Source: Aggregatibacter sp. 2125159857
GTDB lineage: Bacteria; Pseudomonadota; Gammaproteobacteria; Enterobacterales; Pasteurellaceae
Length of the DNA stretch: 64,000 bases
Reading direction: 5' to 3'
NCBI RefSeq assembly: GCF_017798005.1
Contig: NZ_CP072548.1
Span: 744,001 to 808,000 of the forward strand
Shown piece after piece: positions 20,652 to 30,659 of this stretch. Position 1 is the stretch's first letter; the number at the start of each line of letters is the position of its first letter. Below the pieces are notes generated by a model that was not told the origin of the DNA, did not search any database, and saw only the letters and a program-made list of their open reading frames with translations. The position numbers and the translations under genes are program-made.

Positions 20652-20678
20652 AAAATAACTAACTGCGCTAAAAGGTTA

Positions 20679-20752
20679 TGGAGGCGTGTCCCGGAGTCGA
20701 ACCGAGCTACATGGATTTGCAATCCAGTGCATAACCGCTTTGCTAACACGCC
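20679..20752 (-). tRNA. tRNA-Cys (anticodon GCA)
   Basis: A 74-nt cloverleaf has acceptor GGCGTGT/ACACGCC, discriminator U and encoded CCA. The anticodon loop TTGCAAA gives GCA. Confidence 0.96.
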
Positions 20753-20759
20753 GTTAGTT

Positions 20760-20835
<76 letters not shown>

Positions 20836-20855
20836 ATTCGCTGTTAGTGGCGTGC

Positions 20856-20883
20856 ATTTTACTGACTTATGTCTCACTGTCAA
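20856..20883 (-). promoter_or_regulatory. Promoter of the Gly-Cys-Leu-Lys tRNA operon
   Basis: On the reverse strand TTGACA (20878-20883) and TAAAAT (20856-20861) are 16 bp apart. They are followed by GC-rich GCACGCC, typical of a growth-rate-regulated stable-RNA discriminator, about 20 bp before tRNA-Gly. Confidence 0.8.
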
Positions 20884-21076
20884 TAAACAATTTAGAAAAA
20901 TAAATGTGTTTGTTGAAAAAAAATGCAAATTTTAAAATTTCAATGGTAAATTTTTCATTTATTTGATGAAACCGTTATAAAAATCTCCTTTAATCACATT
21001 GTGCTTTGTGCCAAAATGCATGCACGATTTTTATCAAAAGTGCGGTATAAAATTTTGTTATTTTATCGGAGGATTT

Positions 21077-22186
21077 ATGACGCAAGAATATGAGATTGAT
21101 ACCTTATTGGCTCAAGCCGGTAATCGTACAGATGCGCGGACCGGTGCAGTTTCCACACCAATTTTCCTTTCTACGGCTTATGGGCATCATGGCATCGGTG
21201 AAAGTACCGGATTTGATTACACAAGAACGAAAAACCCGACCCGCAGTGTACTAGAGGAAACCATTGCTAAATTAGAAAAAGGTGATCGCGGATTTGCTTG
21301 TTCTTCCGGTATGGCGGCAATTCAATTACTAATGTCTCTCTTTACCTCACCGGATGAGTGGATTGTATCCAGCGATGTATATGGTGGCACCTATCGATTA
21401 TTGGATTTTTGCTATAAAAATACGCACGGTGTGAAACCGGTCTATGTGAATACAGCGTCTGTCAGTGAGATTGAGGCGGCGATTACGCCAAATACCAAAG
21501 CTATTTTTATTGAAACCCCTTCTAATCCGTTAATGGAAGAATGTGATGTGGATGCGATTGCGAAGGTGGCGAAAAAACACAATTTATTACTTATTGTGGA
21601 TAATACGTTCTTAACACCGGTGTTGTTCCGTCCAATGGAGCATGGTGCAGACATTGTTATCCAGAGTGGTACGAAGTATATTGCCGGTCATAATGATGTA
21701 TTGGTTGGTTTAATTGTGGCGAAAGGGCAGGAATTATGTGATCGTCTATTTTACATTCAAAATGGTTCCGGTCCGGTGCTATCACCATTTGATTCTTGGT
21801 TAACCATTCGAGGCATGAAGACTTTAGCTTTACGCATGCAACGTCATGAAGAAAATGCGAAAGCGGTTGCCGAATTTTTACGCCAACAGCCACAAGTTAA
21901 AGATGTGTTATACCCAAATAAGGGGGGAATGCTCTCTTTCCGTTTACAGGATGAAAATTGGGTAAATACTTTCTTAAAAGCCATTAAATTGATTACCTTT
22001 GCTGAAAGCCTTGGCGGCACGGAAAGTTTTATTACCTATCCGGCAACGCAAACGCACATGGATATTCCTGAAGCGGAGCGTATTGCTCGCGGTATTACAA
22101 ATAATCTATTGCGTTTTTCAGTAGGATTAGAAAACATTGAGGATATTAAAGCGGATTTAATGCAGGCGTTTGCACAACTTAAATAA
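21077..22186 (+). CDS. metB: Cystathionine gamma-synthase
   Basis: This 369-residue pyridoxal-phosphate enzyme of the Cys/Met metabolism family joins activated homoserine and cysteine to form cystathionine on the way to methionine. The cofactor lysine lies in IQSGTKYIAGHND; other family motifs are YTRTKNPTR, SSGMAAIQ, and SLGGTESFITYPATQTH near the C-terminus. ATG 21077 has a strong site (cggagg); the frame is open upstream to 20999 but those residues are not conserved. Cystathionine lyases share the fold, so the synthase call rests on overall similarity. ldhA follows after 19 bp. Confidence 0.88.
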   Translation: MTQEYEIDTLLAQAGNRTDARTGAVSTPIFLSTAYGHHGIGESTGFDYTRTKNPTRSVLEETIAKLEKGDRGFACSSGMAAIQLLMSLFTSPDEWIVSSDVYGGTYRLLDFCYKNTHGVKPVYVNTASVSEIEAAITPNTKAIFIETPSNPLMEECDVDAIAKVAKKHNLLLIVDNTFLTPVLFRPMEHGADIVIQSGTKYIAGHNDVLVGLIVAKGQELCDRLFYIQNGSGPVLSPFDSWLTIRGMKTLALRMQRHEENAKAVAEFLRQQPQVKDVLYPNKGGMLSFRLQDENWVNTFLKAIKLITFAESLGGTESFITYPATQTHMDIPEAERIARGITNNLLRFSVGLENIEDIKADLMQAFAQLK

Positions 22187-22205
22187 GTCATTCAGGGAGG
22201 GCAAA

Positions 22206-23201
22206 ATGAAAGTTGCGGTGTACAGTACAAAAAGTTATGACCGAAAGTATTTAGAATTAATTAATGCTAAGTATGGGCTGGTGCTAGAGTTTTTTGATTT
22301 TATGCTTAGCGAGCGAACAGCAAAAATGGCGGAACATTGTGATGCTGTATGCATTTTTGTCAATGATGACGGGAGCAGAAAAGTATTGGAAAAACTGGCC
22401 ACACTTGGCGTAAAAATTATCGCATTACGTTGTGCCGGCTTTAATAATGTGGATTTAAAAGCGGCACAAGAGCTAGGCTTAACCGTGGTTCGTGTACCGG
22501 CCTACTCACCGGAAGCTGTCGCGGAACATACGGTTGGGTTAATGCTGACGTTAAATCGCCGTATTCACCGCGCTTATCAACGCACTCGTGAAGCGAACTT
22601 TTCTTTGGAAGGGTTGATAGGTTTTAATATGCATGGCCGAACTGTTGGGGTGATTGGTACCGGTAAGATTGGTGTGGCGGTTATGCGCATTCTAAAAGGG
22701 TTCGGTATGCATATTTTGGCGTATGATCCATTTAAAAATAAGGCAGCAGAAGAGCTCGGAGCGGAATATGTGACGTTAGATGAAATTTATCATCGTTCAC
22801 ATATCATTACGTTGCACTGCCCTGCTACACCGGAAAACTACCATTTATTAAATCGTGATGCGTTTGCCAAAATGAAAGATGGCGTCATGATTATTAACAC
22901 CAGTCGTGGCACTTTAATTGATACGCAAGCTGCGATTGATGCGTTAAAACAACGTAAAATCGGTTCTTTAGGAATGGATGTGTATGAAAACGAAAGAGAT
23001 TTATTCTTTGAAGACAAATCTAATGAAGTCATTTTAGATGATGTTTTCCGCCGCTTATCATCTTGTCACAATGTCTTACTCACTGGGCATCAAGCCTTTT
23101 TAACAGAAGAAGCGTTAACCAGTATTGCCGATGTGACCTTATCAAATATTTATGCGGTGGGGCGCGGTAAGCCTTGTGATAACAAGGTGCTACCATCTTA
23201 G
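22206..23201 (+). CDS. ldhA: D-lactate dehydrogenase (fermentative)
   Basis: LdhA reduces pyruvate to D-lactate with NADH during fermentation. The 331-residue protein belongs to the D-2-hydroxyacid dehydrogenase family. The NAD fold is at VGVIGTGKIGVAVMR, the substrate and catalytic residues lie in ITLHCPATPENYHLLN, MIINTSRGTLIDT and LLTGHQAFLTEEAL, the last with the catalytic histidine. I use ATG 22206 after the ribosome site ggaggg; the frame is open to 22170 inside metB. Its close spacing to metB suggests a shared message. Confidence 0.95.
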   Translation: MKVAVYSTKSYDRKYLELINAKYGLVLEFFDFMLSERTAKMAEHCDAVCIFVNDDGSRKVLEKLATLGVKIIALRCAGFNNVDLKAAQELGLTVVRVPAYSPEAVAEHTVGLMLTLNRRIHRAYQRTREANFSLEGLIGFNMHGRTVGVIGTGKIGVAVMRILKGFGMHILAYDPFKNKAAEELGAEYVTLDEIYHRSHIITLHCPATPENYHLLNRDAFAKMKDGVMIINTSRGTLIDTQAAIDALKQRKIGSLGMDVYENERDLFFEDKSNEVILDDVFRRLSSCHNVLLTGHQAFLTEEALTSIADVTLSNIYAVGRGKPCDNKVLPS

Positions 23202-23321
23202 TTTTCAGCAATTAAACTAATTTGTGCGAATGGCTCTACGCTATGCTATTATGCGCAGACACTTAAACAAGCAATGCCAGATCAAATGGCATGATTCATC
23301 AAAAGAAATAAGGACAGAAAA

Positions 23322-23645
23322 ATGAGTGAAGTATTACATTCCAGCGATGCGACTTTCGTAGCCGATGTGGTCAATTCCGACGTGCCGGTATTGTTAGATT
23401 TTTGGGCACCATGGTGTGGTCCGTGCAAAATGATTGCCCCAGTTTTAGACGAGTTGGCAGTTGAATTTGCCGGTAAAGTAAAGATTGTGAAAATCAATAT
23501 CGACGACAATCAAGCCACACCGGCACAATTCGGTGTTCGTAGCATCCCGACATTATTGTTGTTCAAAGACGGCAAACCGGTAGCAAGCCAAGTAGGTGCA
23601 TTGCCTAAAAATCAATTAGCCGCATTCATCAATCAAAATATCTAA
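23322..23645 (+). CDS. trxA: Thioredoxin 1
   Basis: The 107-residue protein is the cytoplasmic disulfide reductant thioredoxin. The active site WCGPC has its cysteines at 32 and 35, the same positions as in E. coli TrxA, and the cis-proline follows in [13 protein letters not shown]. The ribosome site aaggac precedes ATG 23322. It is a single gene with a 120-bp upstream region and a hairpin downstream. Confidence 0.98.
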   Translation: MSEVLHSSDATFVADVVNSDVPVLLDFWAPWCGPCKMIAPVLDELAVEFAGKVKIVKINIDDNQATPAQFGVRSIPTLLLFKDGKPVASQVGALPKNQLAAFINQNI

Positions 23646-23671
23646 CGCATTTTGAAGCGAAGATAATACTG

Positions 23672-23717
23672 AATCTGGCAGCGACTTCTAAGATTTGTTG
23701 CTGTCAGATTAATTTAT
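23672..23717 (+). terminator. Terminator after trxA
   Basis: aatctggcagcgac (23672-23685) pairs with gttgctgtcagatt (23697-23710), including two G-U pairs. The following T run is weak. Confidence 0.6.
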
Positions 23718-23847
23718 CTTAAAATGTTTTCTAAAGGAGGGTATCAGCCCTTTAATTGAATGTAGAAACCCTCAATTCTCCGATTGATATCACTTCCAGA
23801 AACTTGTCCTGCCGTTTTACTCATCAAAGATCATTGGGTTTATCTAA

Positions 23848-23887
23848 GAAAAACGCCCAACTTAATGCATTACATTAACTTAGGCGC
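23848..23887 (-). terminator. Terminator after prs
   Basis: On the reverse strand a stem of about 14 bp (23854-23868 with 23873-23886) with a 4-5 nt loop is followed by gtttttct. Confidence 0.7.
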
Positions 23888-23926
23888 AATAAAGAAGATT
23901 TGAATGTATTAGCGTTTATTTATGCC

Positions 23927-24877
23927 TTATTCATCAAACATCGCTGAAATAGATTCTTCATTACTGATACGGCGAATCGCTTCGGCGAGCATTTTTGAAA
24001 GCGTTAAGGCACGCACTTTTCCTAATGCGATAATTTCATCGGTAAGAGGAATGGTATCGGTCACAACGATTTCATCAAGGGCATCACTGGCAAGATTTTT
24101 TGCTGCGGAACCGGAGAAAACCGCATGAGTCGCATAAGCAAATACACGTTTTGCGCCACGTTCTTTTAATGCTTCCGCGGCTTTGCATAAAGTACCACCG
24201 GTATCGATCATGTCATCTACCAAGATACAGTCGCGATCAGCCACATCCCCGATAATATGCATGACTTGAGAAACGTTAGCACGTGGGCGACGTTTATCGA
24301 TGATTGCCATATCCGTATCATTTAATAGTTTCGCCACAGCACGGGCACGCACAACACCGCCAATGTCCGGAGAGACCACGATTGGATTCACTAAGTCAGT
24401 TTTCTTTAAAATATCTTCAATTAACACCGGAGAGCCGAATACGTTATCCACCGGCACATCAAAGAATCCTTGGATTTGTTCTGCGTGTAAATCACAGGTT
24501 AATACACGGTCAACGCCGACACCGGATAAGAAATCTGCCACCACTTTTGCGGTAATTGGCACACGCGCAGAACGAACACGGCGATCTTGGCGGGCATAGC
24601 CGAAATAAGGCACCACAGCGGTAATACGGCCTGCAGAAGCGCGACGCAGTGCATCAACCATTACTAACAATTCCATTAAGTTGTCATTGGTGGGTGCACA
24701 GGTGGATTGGATAATGAATACATCGCTACCACGAACATTTTCATTAATTTGCACTTGCACTTCACCGTCACTAAAACGGCCAACGGTTGCATCGCTTAAT
24801 TTGGTTTTTAAGCATATTGAAATACGTTTGGCGAGTTCCGGTGTTGCATTACCGGCGAAGAGTTTAATATCAGGCAT
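23927..24877 (-). CDS. prs: Ribose-phosphate pyrophosphokinase
   Basis: Prs makes phosphoribosyl pyrophosphate from ribose 5-phosphate and ATP, the precursor for purines, pyrimidines, NAD, histidine and tryptophan. The 316-residue protein has the PRPP motif [18 protein letters not shown], the ATP loop [10 protein letters not shown] and the [12 protein letters not shown] segment. Length is normal. It is the last gene of a reverse-strand block that includes ispE, lolB and cca, and is separated from ispE by 41 bp. Confidence 0.98.
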   Translation of the reverse strand: MPDIKLFAGNATPELAKRISICLKTKLSDATVGRFSDGEVQVQINENVRGSDVFIIQSTCAPTNDNLMELLVMVDALRRASAGRITAVVPYFGYARQDRRVRSARVPITAKVVADFLSGVGVDRVLTCDLHAEQIQGFFDVPVDNVFGSPVLIEDILKKTDLVNPIVVSPDIGGVVRARAVAKLLNDTDMAIIDKRRPRANVSQVMHIIGDVADRDCILVDDMIDTGGTLCKAAEALKERGAKRVFAYATHAVFSGSAAKNLASDALDEIVVTDTIPLTDEIIALGKVRALTLSKMLAEAIRRISNEESISAMFDE

Positions 24878-24918
24878 ATTCGTTTAACCTCGGGAGTTAT
24901 AGATTTATTAAGTAAGTA

Positions 24919-25845
24919 TTAGTGGCTTGAGCCGGGCAAATTTTCAACATTTGTGCGTTGTAACATGGCATGTAATGGAGAAAGGTTTAATCCTTTTGCA
25001 ACAAAGCCAAAGCAATTTTGGGGCTTTGTCTCAAGAACCCATTGTGCAGATTTTTCATCATCAAATTCTGCAAAAACACAAGCGCCGGTTCCGGTGAGTC
25101 TGGCCGGTGCATATTTTACCAACCAGTTAAGCAATTCTTCAACCTCAGAATAATGATCACGAACAACTTTTTCGCAATCGTTTGCGTATTCTTCTTGGAG
25201 TAATTGTGACAACGGTTTCTTTGGTGTTTGCCGTGGTAAAGCAGGATCCGAAAATACAACAGCCGTGGAAATGGAAACATTCGGTTTGAGCACGACATAC
25301 CATTTTTCCGGTACTTCACAATAAGTGATTTGTTCACCGACGCCCTCGGCAAATGCGGCCTTGCCATGCACAAAGATCGGCACATCCGCCCCTAAGCTTA
25401 AGCCCAATTGGGCTAATTCTTCAGTCGTTAAACCTGTTTTCCATAAATCATTTAATGCCACTAAAGTGGTTGCTGCATTGGATGAACCACCGCCGACACC
25501 ACCACCAATCGGCAAAATTTTATCCAATTCCAGATCGGCACCAAGTGACGTATTAGTATGGCGTTGAAGCAAGGTTGCGGCACGATAAATTAAGTTATCT
25601 TCTACGTTTAAATCAGGAATGGATGAGACTAAATTAATTTTGCCATCATTTCTCACTTTAATTGATAGCCAATCACCAAAGTCTAAAAATTGAAATAATG
25701 TTTGTAATTCATGGTAGCCATCGGGGCGTTTGCCATTGATGTATAAGAAAAGATTTAATTTAGCCGGGCAAGGAAAGCGTAACGGTTGTGCGCTTTCCAA
25801 TGACGGATGAGATAAAAGTGCGGTGGAAAATTGATATGTTTTCAT
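24919..25845 (-). CDS. ispE: 4-diphosphocytidyl-2-C-methyl-D-erythritol kinase
   Basis: IspE phosphorylates CDP-methylerythritol in the MEP route to isoprenoids. The 308-residue GHMP kinase has the substrate segment [21 protein letters not shown], the glycine-rich ATP loop [15 protein letters not shown] and the C-terminal [14 protein letters not shown] motif. The N-terminal 20 residues before the conserved region are variable, as in Haemophilus. It lies 3 bp after lolB, so translation is probably coupled. Confidence 0.96.
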   Translation of the reverse strand: MKTYQFSTALLSHPSLESAQPLRFPCPAKLNLFLYINGKRPDGYHELQTLFQFLDFGDWLSIKVRNDGKINLVSSIPDLNVEDNLIYRAATLLQRHTNTSLGADLELDKILPIGGGVGGGSSNAATTLVALNDLWKTGLTTEELAQLGLSLGADVPIFVHGKAAFAEGVGEQITYCEVPEKWYVVLKPNVSISTAVVFSDPALPRQTPKKPLSQLLQEEYANDCEKVVRDHYSEVEELLNWLVKYAPARLTGTGACVFAEFDDEKSAQWVLETKPQNCFGFVAKGLNLSPLHAMLQRTNVENLPGSSH

Positions 25846-25848
25846 GCC

Positions 25849-26475
25849 TTAGAATTTCCATTCATCAACACGGATTTTCAGCGTTTGTCCGTCAGTTTTC
25901 AGCAAGATATTTTCCGGCATTGGTGGTTGAGAGCTGGATTGATAAGACAAATAATCCGCCGTCCACGTTTTACCGTCAAAGAAATGCGTGAACGAGGCAA
26001 GCAGATGATTTTCCCCCACATGATAATCATCGTTATCTTTTGGTTGTCCTTTTAACCAAAAAGCAAATTGATCCAATGGGAAGTCCATGCCAATAATTTC
26101 CCGCAATAACAGTTTGGCATCTGCGGCAGAACGTTGACGCCCTTTATTATCGGAAATGGTCATGCCTTGGGCATGCATTTGAATTTGCAGCGTTTCACTA
26201 CTGAGGGTTGAATACAATTTCAACGTATAATTTTGTGGATTATGGTATTGCCAGTCAAAACGAGTAGAAAACCGTTCTTTTTTGCTGATATAGCCAAGCT
26301 GCCCTAAGGCTTGATAGCCTTCAATTCGTTTAATTTGTTGCAAATGTTGTTGCCAAGTCGGATCGGTGCTGTCGATATGTTTGACATCCGTTGGGCGTTG
26401 TTCATCGGTGACGACACAACCGGTTAAGAGTAAACCGATAAATAGCATCCACAAATAAGAGGTTAGAGTTTTCAT
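25849..26475 (-). CDS. lolB: Outer-membrane lipoprotein insertion protein LolB
   Basis: LolB receives lipoproteins from LolA and inserts them in the outer membrane. The 208-residue precursor has lipobox LLTGC with lipidation at Cys20. The mature part shows LolB features: GQLGYISKKERFSTRFDWQ, a run of beta strands, and the QFAFWLKGQP segment. It sits 6 bp after cca and 3 bp before ispE; the lolB-ispE-prs order is common in gamma-proteobacteria. Confidence 0.94.
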   Translation of the reverse strand: MKTLTSYLWMLFIGLLLTGCVVTDEQRPTDVKHIDSTDPTWQQHLQQIKRIEGYQALGQLGYISKKERFSTRFDWQYHNPQNYTLKLYSTLSSETLQIQMHAQGMTISDNKGRQRSAADAKLLLREIIGMDFPLDQFAFWLKGQPKDNDDYHVGENHLLASFTHFFDGKTWTADYLSYQSSSQPPMPENILLKTDGQTLKIRVDEWKF

Positions 26476-26481
26476 AAGTCG

Positions 26482-27774
26482 TTATTTTTCCTGAGTGATC
26501 GTTGGGGGAGAAAAGTGCGGTAAGATTTCCGCACGTTTTTGTTTTACGGCGAAAATACGACCGCGATTCAGATGATCGCGAATGGCTTTATGTTCAAAAC
26601 CTGCGGCGATAATGGACTGAATATCCACTTTTAATGCGGCTTGGTATAACGCCAAGGCAAATTCTTGTTGTGGGTATTGGCTATGTTCAAAGCCCTTTCT
26701 ACCTCGGGTATCGGCAAAACATACTAAGAGAAATTCCATAAAACGTAATGGTTTACGCCACACATCAAAGGTATTAAACAGTTTCACCACCGTTTCCGGG
26801 CGAAGTTCAACGATTTTGTGAATATGCGTATGGTATTCACAAGTTAGCTCCGCCAGTTGTTGATAATAGGACGGGACTTTAAGACGTTTGCACAGATTGC
26901 GGGTGGGGACAATACCCAGTTTTTCATGACCATGATGATGTGGCCAATTGGATTTTGGCGTTTTTGCTTTGCCTAAATCATGACAAATGGCGGCAAAACG
27001 CACCGCACTTTTATGGCAATCTACCTGTTCGGAAAGCAAGGTGGCTTGTTGTAGTACCATCATGGTGTGCACAAAACTGTCAATTTCAGGATGATATTTG
27101 GCAGGGTTTGGCACACCATATAAGGCATCTAATTCCGGGAATAAGACGGCAAGGGCGCCCACCTGACGCAAGGTTTCGAAATAGATTTCAGGATTTTTCT
27201 CATTGAGCGCTTTTTCTGTTTCTGCCCAAACTCGTTCAGCGGTGAGATGTTGCAATTCGCCTTGCTGCGTGAGTGTTTGCATTAATTGCAAGGTTTCCGG
27301 TGCAATGGTAAATCCCAAATGATGATAGCGTGCGGCAAAGCGAGCAACGCGTAATACGCGCAAGGGATCTTCCACAAACGCCGGGGAAACGTGGCGTAAA
27401 ATACGCTGTTGTAAATCATCGGCACCATGATAAGGATCGTATAAATTGCCTTGTAAATCCTGTGCCATGGCGTTAATGGTGAGATCGCGACGAATTAAAT
27501 CTTGCTCAAGGGTAATATCGGCGGAAAAGTCACAAATAAAGCCCGTATAACCTTGACCGGATTTACGCTCAGTGCGCGCGAGTGCATATTCTTCTTTGCT
27601 TTGCGGATGGAGAAAGACAGGAAAGTCTTTGCCGACTTGTTGATAACCGAGATCGATCAAGCTTTGTGGTGTTGCGCCCACAATGACCCAATCGCGATCT
27701 TTTACCGGCAGGTTGAGAAGTTGGTCACGCACTGCGCCACCAACCAAATAAACGTGAAATGGCGTCTTAATCAT
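26482..27774 (-). CDS. cca: CCA-adding tRNA nucleotidyltransferase
   Basis: Cca adds or repairs the 3' CCA of tRNA. The 430-residue protein has the class II nucleotidyltransferase signature [13 protein letters not shown] with the metal-binding pair in VKDRDW, the [10 protein letters not shown] segment, and an HD domain ([13 protein letters not shown]) that gives phosphohydrolase activity in the bifunctional gamma-proteobacterial type. I start at ATG 27774, which overlaps the stop of the preceding gene (TAATG); the in-frame ATG nine bases earlier adds MGI. All tRNAs in this window already encode CCA, so repair is the likely role. Confidence 0.95.
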   Translation of the reverse strand: MIKTPFHVYLVGGAVRDQLLNLPVKDRDWVIVGATPQSLIDLGYQQVGKDFPVFLHPQSKEEYALARTERKSGQGYTGFICDFSADITLEQDLIRRDLTINAMAQDLQGNLYDPYHGADDLQQRILRHVSPAFVEDPLRVLRVARFAARYHHLGFTIAPETLQLMQTLTQQGELQHLTAERVWAETEKALNEKNPEIYFETLRQVGALAVLFPELDALYGVPNPAKYHPEIDSFVHTMMVLQQATLLSEQVDCHKSAVRFAAICHDLGKAKTPKSNWPHHHGHEKLGIVPTRNLCKRLKVPSYYQQLAELTCEYHTHIHKIVELRPETVVKLFNTFDVWRKPLRFMEFLLVCFADTRGRKGFEHSQYPQQEFALALYQAALKVDIQSIIAAGFEHKAIRDHLNRGRIFAVKQKRAEILPHFSPPTITQEK

Positions 27775-28385
27775 TATGCCCAACCATCACGACGACGGCG
27801 TTTTGGCATGATTAATGGCAGGATTAAACCGATTAATAAGCCGACACCCAATACGGAACCGCCGTAAATAAACCATTGAATAGCAATTTCGCGTTTACCG
27901 GCATCCAACATGGCTTCTAAATCACGGTTTTTATTTTTTGTGATTTCTAATTCGCGTTTGAGTTGCGAATTTTGTTCTAGTAATTCGCTGCTTTGTTGTT
28001 CCGCTTGTTTGGTTCGACGTTGCATTTCTGCCGTACGTTGTTGCCAAGCGTCATCTAATCGATTGAGTTTTAAGCTTAATTCTTGAATCTGGCTTTTGAG
28101 TTTTGGGTTTTCCAGCTTGCTGCTGGTATTCGGGCTGAGTTCACTACTAAGAATCCACGCTTCACGATTTTTGCTGTCACGAATCAGTGTATAGCGATCT
28201 TTTTTATCAAGCACAGTGACGGCTTCACCGGCTTGAATTGAGCCTGCAATTTTAAATTGTTCTCCGGCACCTTTACGTAAAAAAGTAGAAAGATTTTCTG
28301 TAACATATTGTGTTTCTGCATAAGCGGCAGAAATTCCAACACTTAAAAAAAAAGGCGCAAGCAAATAATGCATGACTTTTTTCAT
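27774..28385 (-). CDS. SH3-domain membrane protein (YgiM/TIGR04211 type)
   Basis: The 203-residue protein has a signal peptide (cleavage after AYA near residue 23), a bacterial SH3 domain (residues 25-85, with [16 protein letters not shown]), a coiled coil of about 80 residues rich in Q, E and K, and a C-terminal transmembrane helix near 168-190 followed by PKRRRRDGW. The topology places the SH3 domain in the periplasm with a C-terminal membrane anchor. This is the architecture of E. coli YgiM, which also neighbours cca. Function is not established; peptidoglycan contact is plausible. Its stop overlaps the cca start. Confidence 0.85.
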   Translation of the reverse strand: MKKVMHYLLAPFFLSVGISAAYAETQYVTENLSTFLRKGAGEQFKIAGSIQAGEAVTVLDKKDRYTLIRDSKNREAWILSSELSPNTSSKLENPKLKSQIQELSLKLNRLDDAWQQRTAEMQRRTKQAEQQSSELLEQNSQLKRELEITKNKNRDLEAMLDAGKREIAIQWFIYGGSVLGVGLLIGLILPLIMPKRRRRDGWA

Positions 28386-28526
28386 ATTGAACCCCTTCTA
28401 TTGTATAAAATAATGAAAAGCCTGATTCCGGATCAAACCGATTGTCCCACTAATGCTGAGATGACACAACCGGTTAACTATGCCGTCAACAATCCGCTGC
28501 CAAATTAGACCGCACTTAAGCCGATA

Positions 28527-29792
28527 TTAATGGAAAATGGCTTGTAGCAGATAGTAAATAATAATGGCAAATAATGCACCTGCCGGCAGCGTAACAATCC
28601 AAGAAACAAAAATATTACGAATAACCGTTAAATTAATGGCGGCAATCCCTCGTGCAAATCCAATCCCTAATACCGCACCAACAAGCGTTTGCGTGGTAGA
28701 AATCGGCAAACCGGTACCAGAGGCGAGAACCACAGTCATCGCAGTGGCAAATTGCGCGGCAAAACCGCGGCTTGGAGTCAAGTCCGTAATGCCGGTACCG
28801 ATAGTCGCCATCACTTTGTATCCCATAACAATCAGACCGACCATAATGCCGGAGGCGCCAAGAGGGAGAATCCACCATGCCAGCGGAGCATTATTGATAA
28901 TTTGACCGTCACTCTCGATAATTGCCACCACGGCGGAAAGTGGGCCGATCGCATTCGCAACATCATTTGAACCATGTGCAAAGGCCATCGCACAAGCGGT
29001 CATCAGCATTAACATGCTGAAAACTTTTTCTACACCGCCGAAAGCGCCGCCTTCTAGCATTTTGAATTTGAATTTACTGCTACGGAAATAGAAATGGCTG
29101 TAAACAATACTGATCAGACTGATGCCGAATGAAAGCAGAATATTTTCTGTATTGCTTAAGTTTAAGCCAACGTGTTTTAACCCTTTGGTTAAGGTGACGA
29201 TACACAAAATGAAAATGGTGATGCCCATGTAATAAGGGCCGTATTTTTGCGCGTTTCGAAGCGGACTTTCTGTATCAAAAATCAGTTTTTGCGTGCTATA
29301 AAAAATGGCATACGCAAGAATACCGGCAATGACCGGTGTAATGAACCAACTGCCGACAATATTTTTAATATTGCTCCAATCCACCGACTGAAACCCTACT
29401 GTCACGCAAGAAAAACCCACAATAGCGCCCACAATAGAATGTGTGGTAGATACCGGCCAGCCCATTTTCGAGGCAATTAATAACCAAGCACCGGAGGCAA
29501 AGAGGGCGGCCATCATGCCGAAAACTAAGACTTCAGGTTGGTTGATGAATTGAGTGGTGTCAATGATACCGCTTTTAATGGTTTCGGTAACTTCGCCGCC
29601 GGCTAAATAGGCACCGGCCGCTTCAAAAATCATGGCAATAATAATCGCTTGTTTAGGGGTGATGGTACCTGAGCCAACGGATGTTCCCATTGCGTTTGAA
29701 ACATCGTTGGCACCGACACCAAAGGCCATGAAAAAGCCGAAAACGGCTGTAATAATAATTAATAGTGAACCGTATTGAGAGAGTAATTCCAT
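28527..29792 (-). CDS. pit: Inorganic phosphate transporter, Pit family
   Basis: The 421-residue protein has about eleven hydrophobic helices and the duplicated Pit signature: FGVGANDVSNAMGTSVGSG in the N-terminal half and FAHGSNDVANAIGPLSAV in the C-terminal half. Both include the GANDVANA-type motif of PF01384. It should be a low-affinity phosphate (metal-phosphate) symporter in the inner membrane. A PhoU-like gene lies 24 bp upstream in the same direction, a typical pairing. The intergenic stretch to the SH3-domain gene is 141 bp. Confidence 0.93.
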   Translation of the reverse strand: MELLSQYGSLLIIITAVFGFFMAFGVGANDVSNAMGTSVGSGTITPKQAIIIAMIFEAAGAYLAGGEVTETIKSGIIDTTQFINQPEVLVFGMMAALFASGAWLLIASKMGWPVSTTHSIVGAIVGFSCVTVGFQSVDWSNIKNIVGSWFITPVIAGILAYAIFYSTQKLIFDTESPLRNAQKYGPYYMGITIFILCIVTLTKGLKHVGLNLSNTENILLSFGISLISIVYSHFYFRSSKFKFKMLEGGAFGGVEKVFSMLMLMTACAMAFAHGSNDVANAIGPLSAVVAIIESDGQIINNAPLAWWILPLGASGIMVGLIVMGYKVMATIGTGITDLTPSRGFAAQFATAMTVVLASGTGLPISTTQTLVGAVLGIGFARGIAAINLTVIRNIFVSWIVTLPAGALFAIIIYYLLQAIFH

Positions 29793-29816
29793 GAAGAATA
29801 CCTAAATTAATGAAAA

Positions 29817-30497
29817 TTAGGAGCGCGCCAGCATAAGTTCAATACGTGAACCGACACGTTGTGCTTGATCGGCCAATACACCGACCCATTCAATAATTTT
29901 ATATAAGAACATGACATCAATAGGGTTATAACGCCCTTCGATTTCAAACAACATTTTTCTTAATTTAATTTGCATTTGATCCGTATCGTCTTCAATGGTA
30001 TCAAGTTCGTTAATCATTTGATTAACAAAATTTAATTCACGTCCTTTAAAGCCGGTTTCCAATAATTGATCCATTTCTTCAATCACTTTATGCGCTTGTT
30101 CTGTGGCATCTAAGCTGCGTTTGACATAGCTCATAAATTCTTCCTGCATTTCTTGCGGAATACCGAATTGACGTCCTACCATGCGACCTGCAATATCCTT
30201 GGCATAATTGGCTAATTTATCTTGTTGAGTTACCAACTCCAGCAAATCGGTGCGTTCAATCGGCATGAATAAACCGCGTGGCAATTTTAATCGAATTTCA
30301 CGTTTTAACGCATCGGCTTGGCGCTCATGTGCGGAGATATCAAGACGAAGTTGCTCTGCACCGCTCCAGTTTTCTTTAAAGATAGCTTCAAAGAAAGGAA
30401 TTAATAATTCACAGCATTCGGTAACTTTGCTGGAATGTTTTTGGAGAGGTTTTAAAGGGGAGTGAGCAAATAATCCAAGGATATTATTCATCGCCAT
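29817..30497 (-). CDS. PhoU-like DUF47 family protein
   Basis: The 226-residue, entirely helical, soluble protein matches the DUF47/TIGR00153 family of PhoU-like proteins, for example LDISAHERQADALKREIR and ELNFVNQMINELDTIEDDTD. Such proteins are encoded beside Pit transporters and are thought to modulate phosphate uptake. ATG 30497 has the site aaggag; a second ATG six bases later is possible. It is divergent from the CYTH phosphatase gene. Confidence 0.9.
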   Translation of the reverse strand: MAMNNILGLFAHSPLKPLQKHSSKVTECCELLIPFFEAIFKENWSGAEQLRLDISAHERQADALKREIRLKLPRGLFMPIERTDLLELVTQQDKLANYAKDIAGRMVGRQFGIPQEMQEEFMSYVKRSLDATEQAHKVIEEMDQLLETGFKGRELNFVNQMINELDTIEDDTDQMQIKLRKMLFEIEGRYNPIDVMFLYKIIEWVGVLADQAQRVGSRIELMLARS

Positions 30498-30659
30498 AAA
30501 AGGAACTCCTTAGGAGATAAGGTTAATAATTCAGCGCGCATATTACATGATGTCAATGAAAAATTCACGATTTTAATCGAAAAAATCAGGCTTTTATCGG
30601 ATAATGCAGAGAGAAAATACGAATAAAACAGAAAAATGAAGGAATTTAAAGGAAAGCGT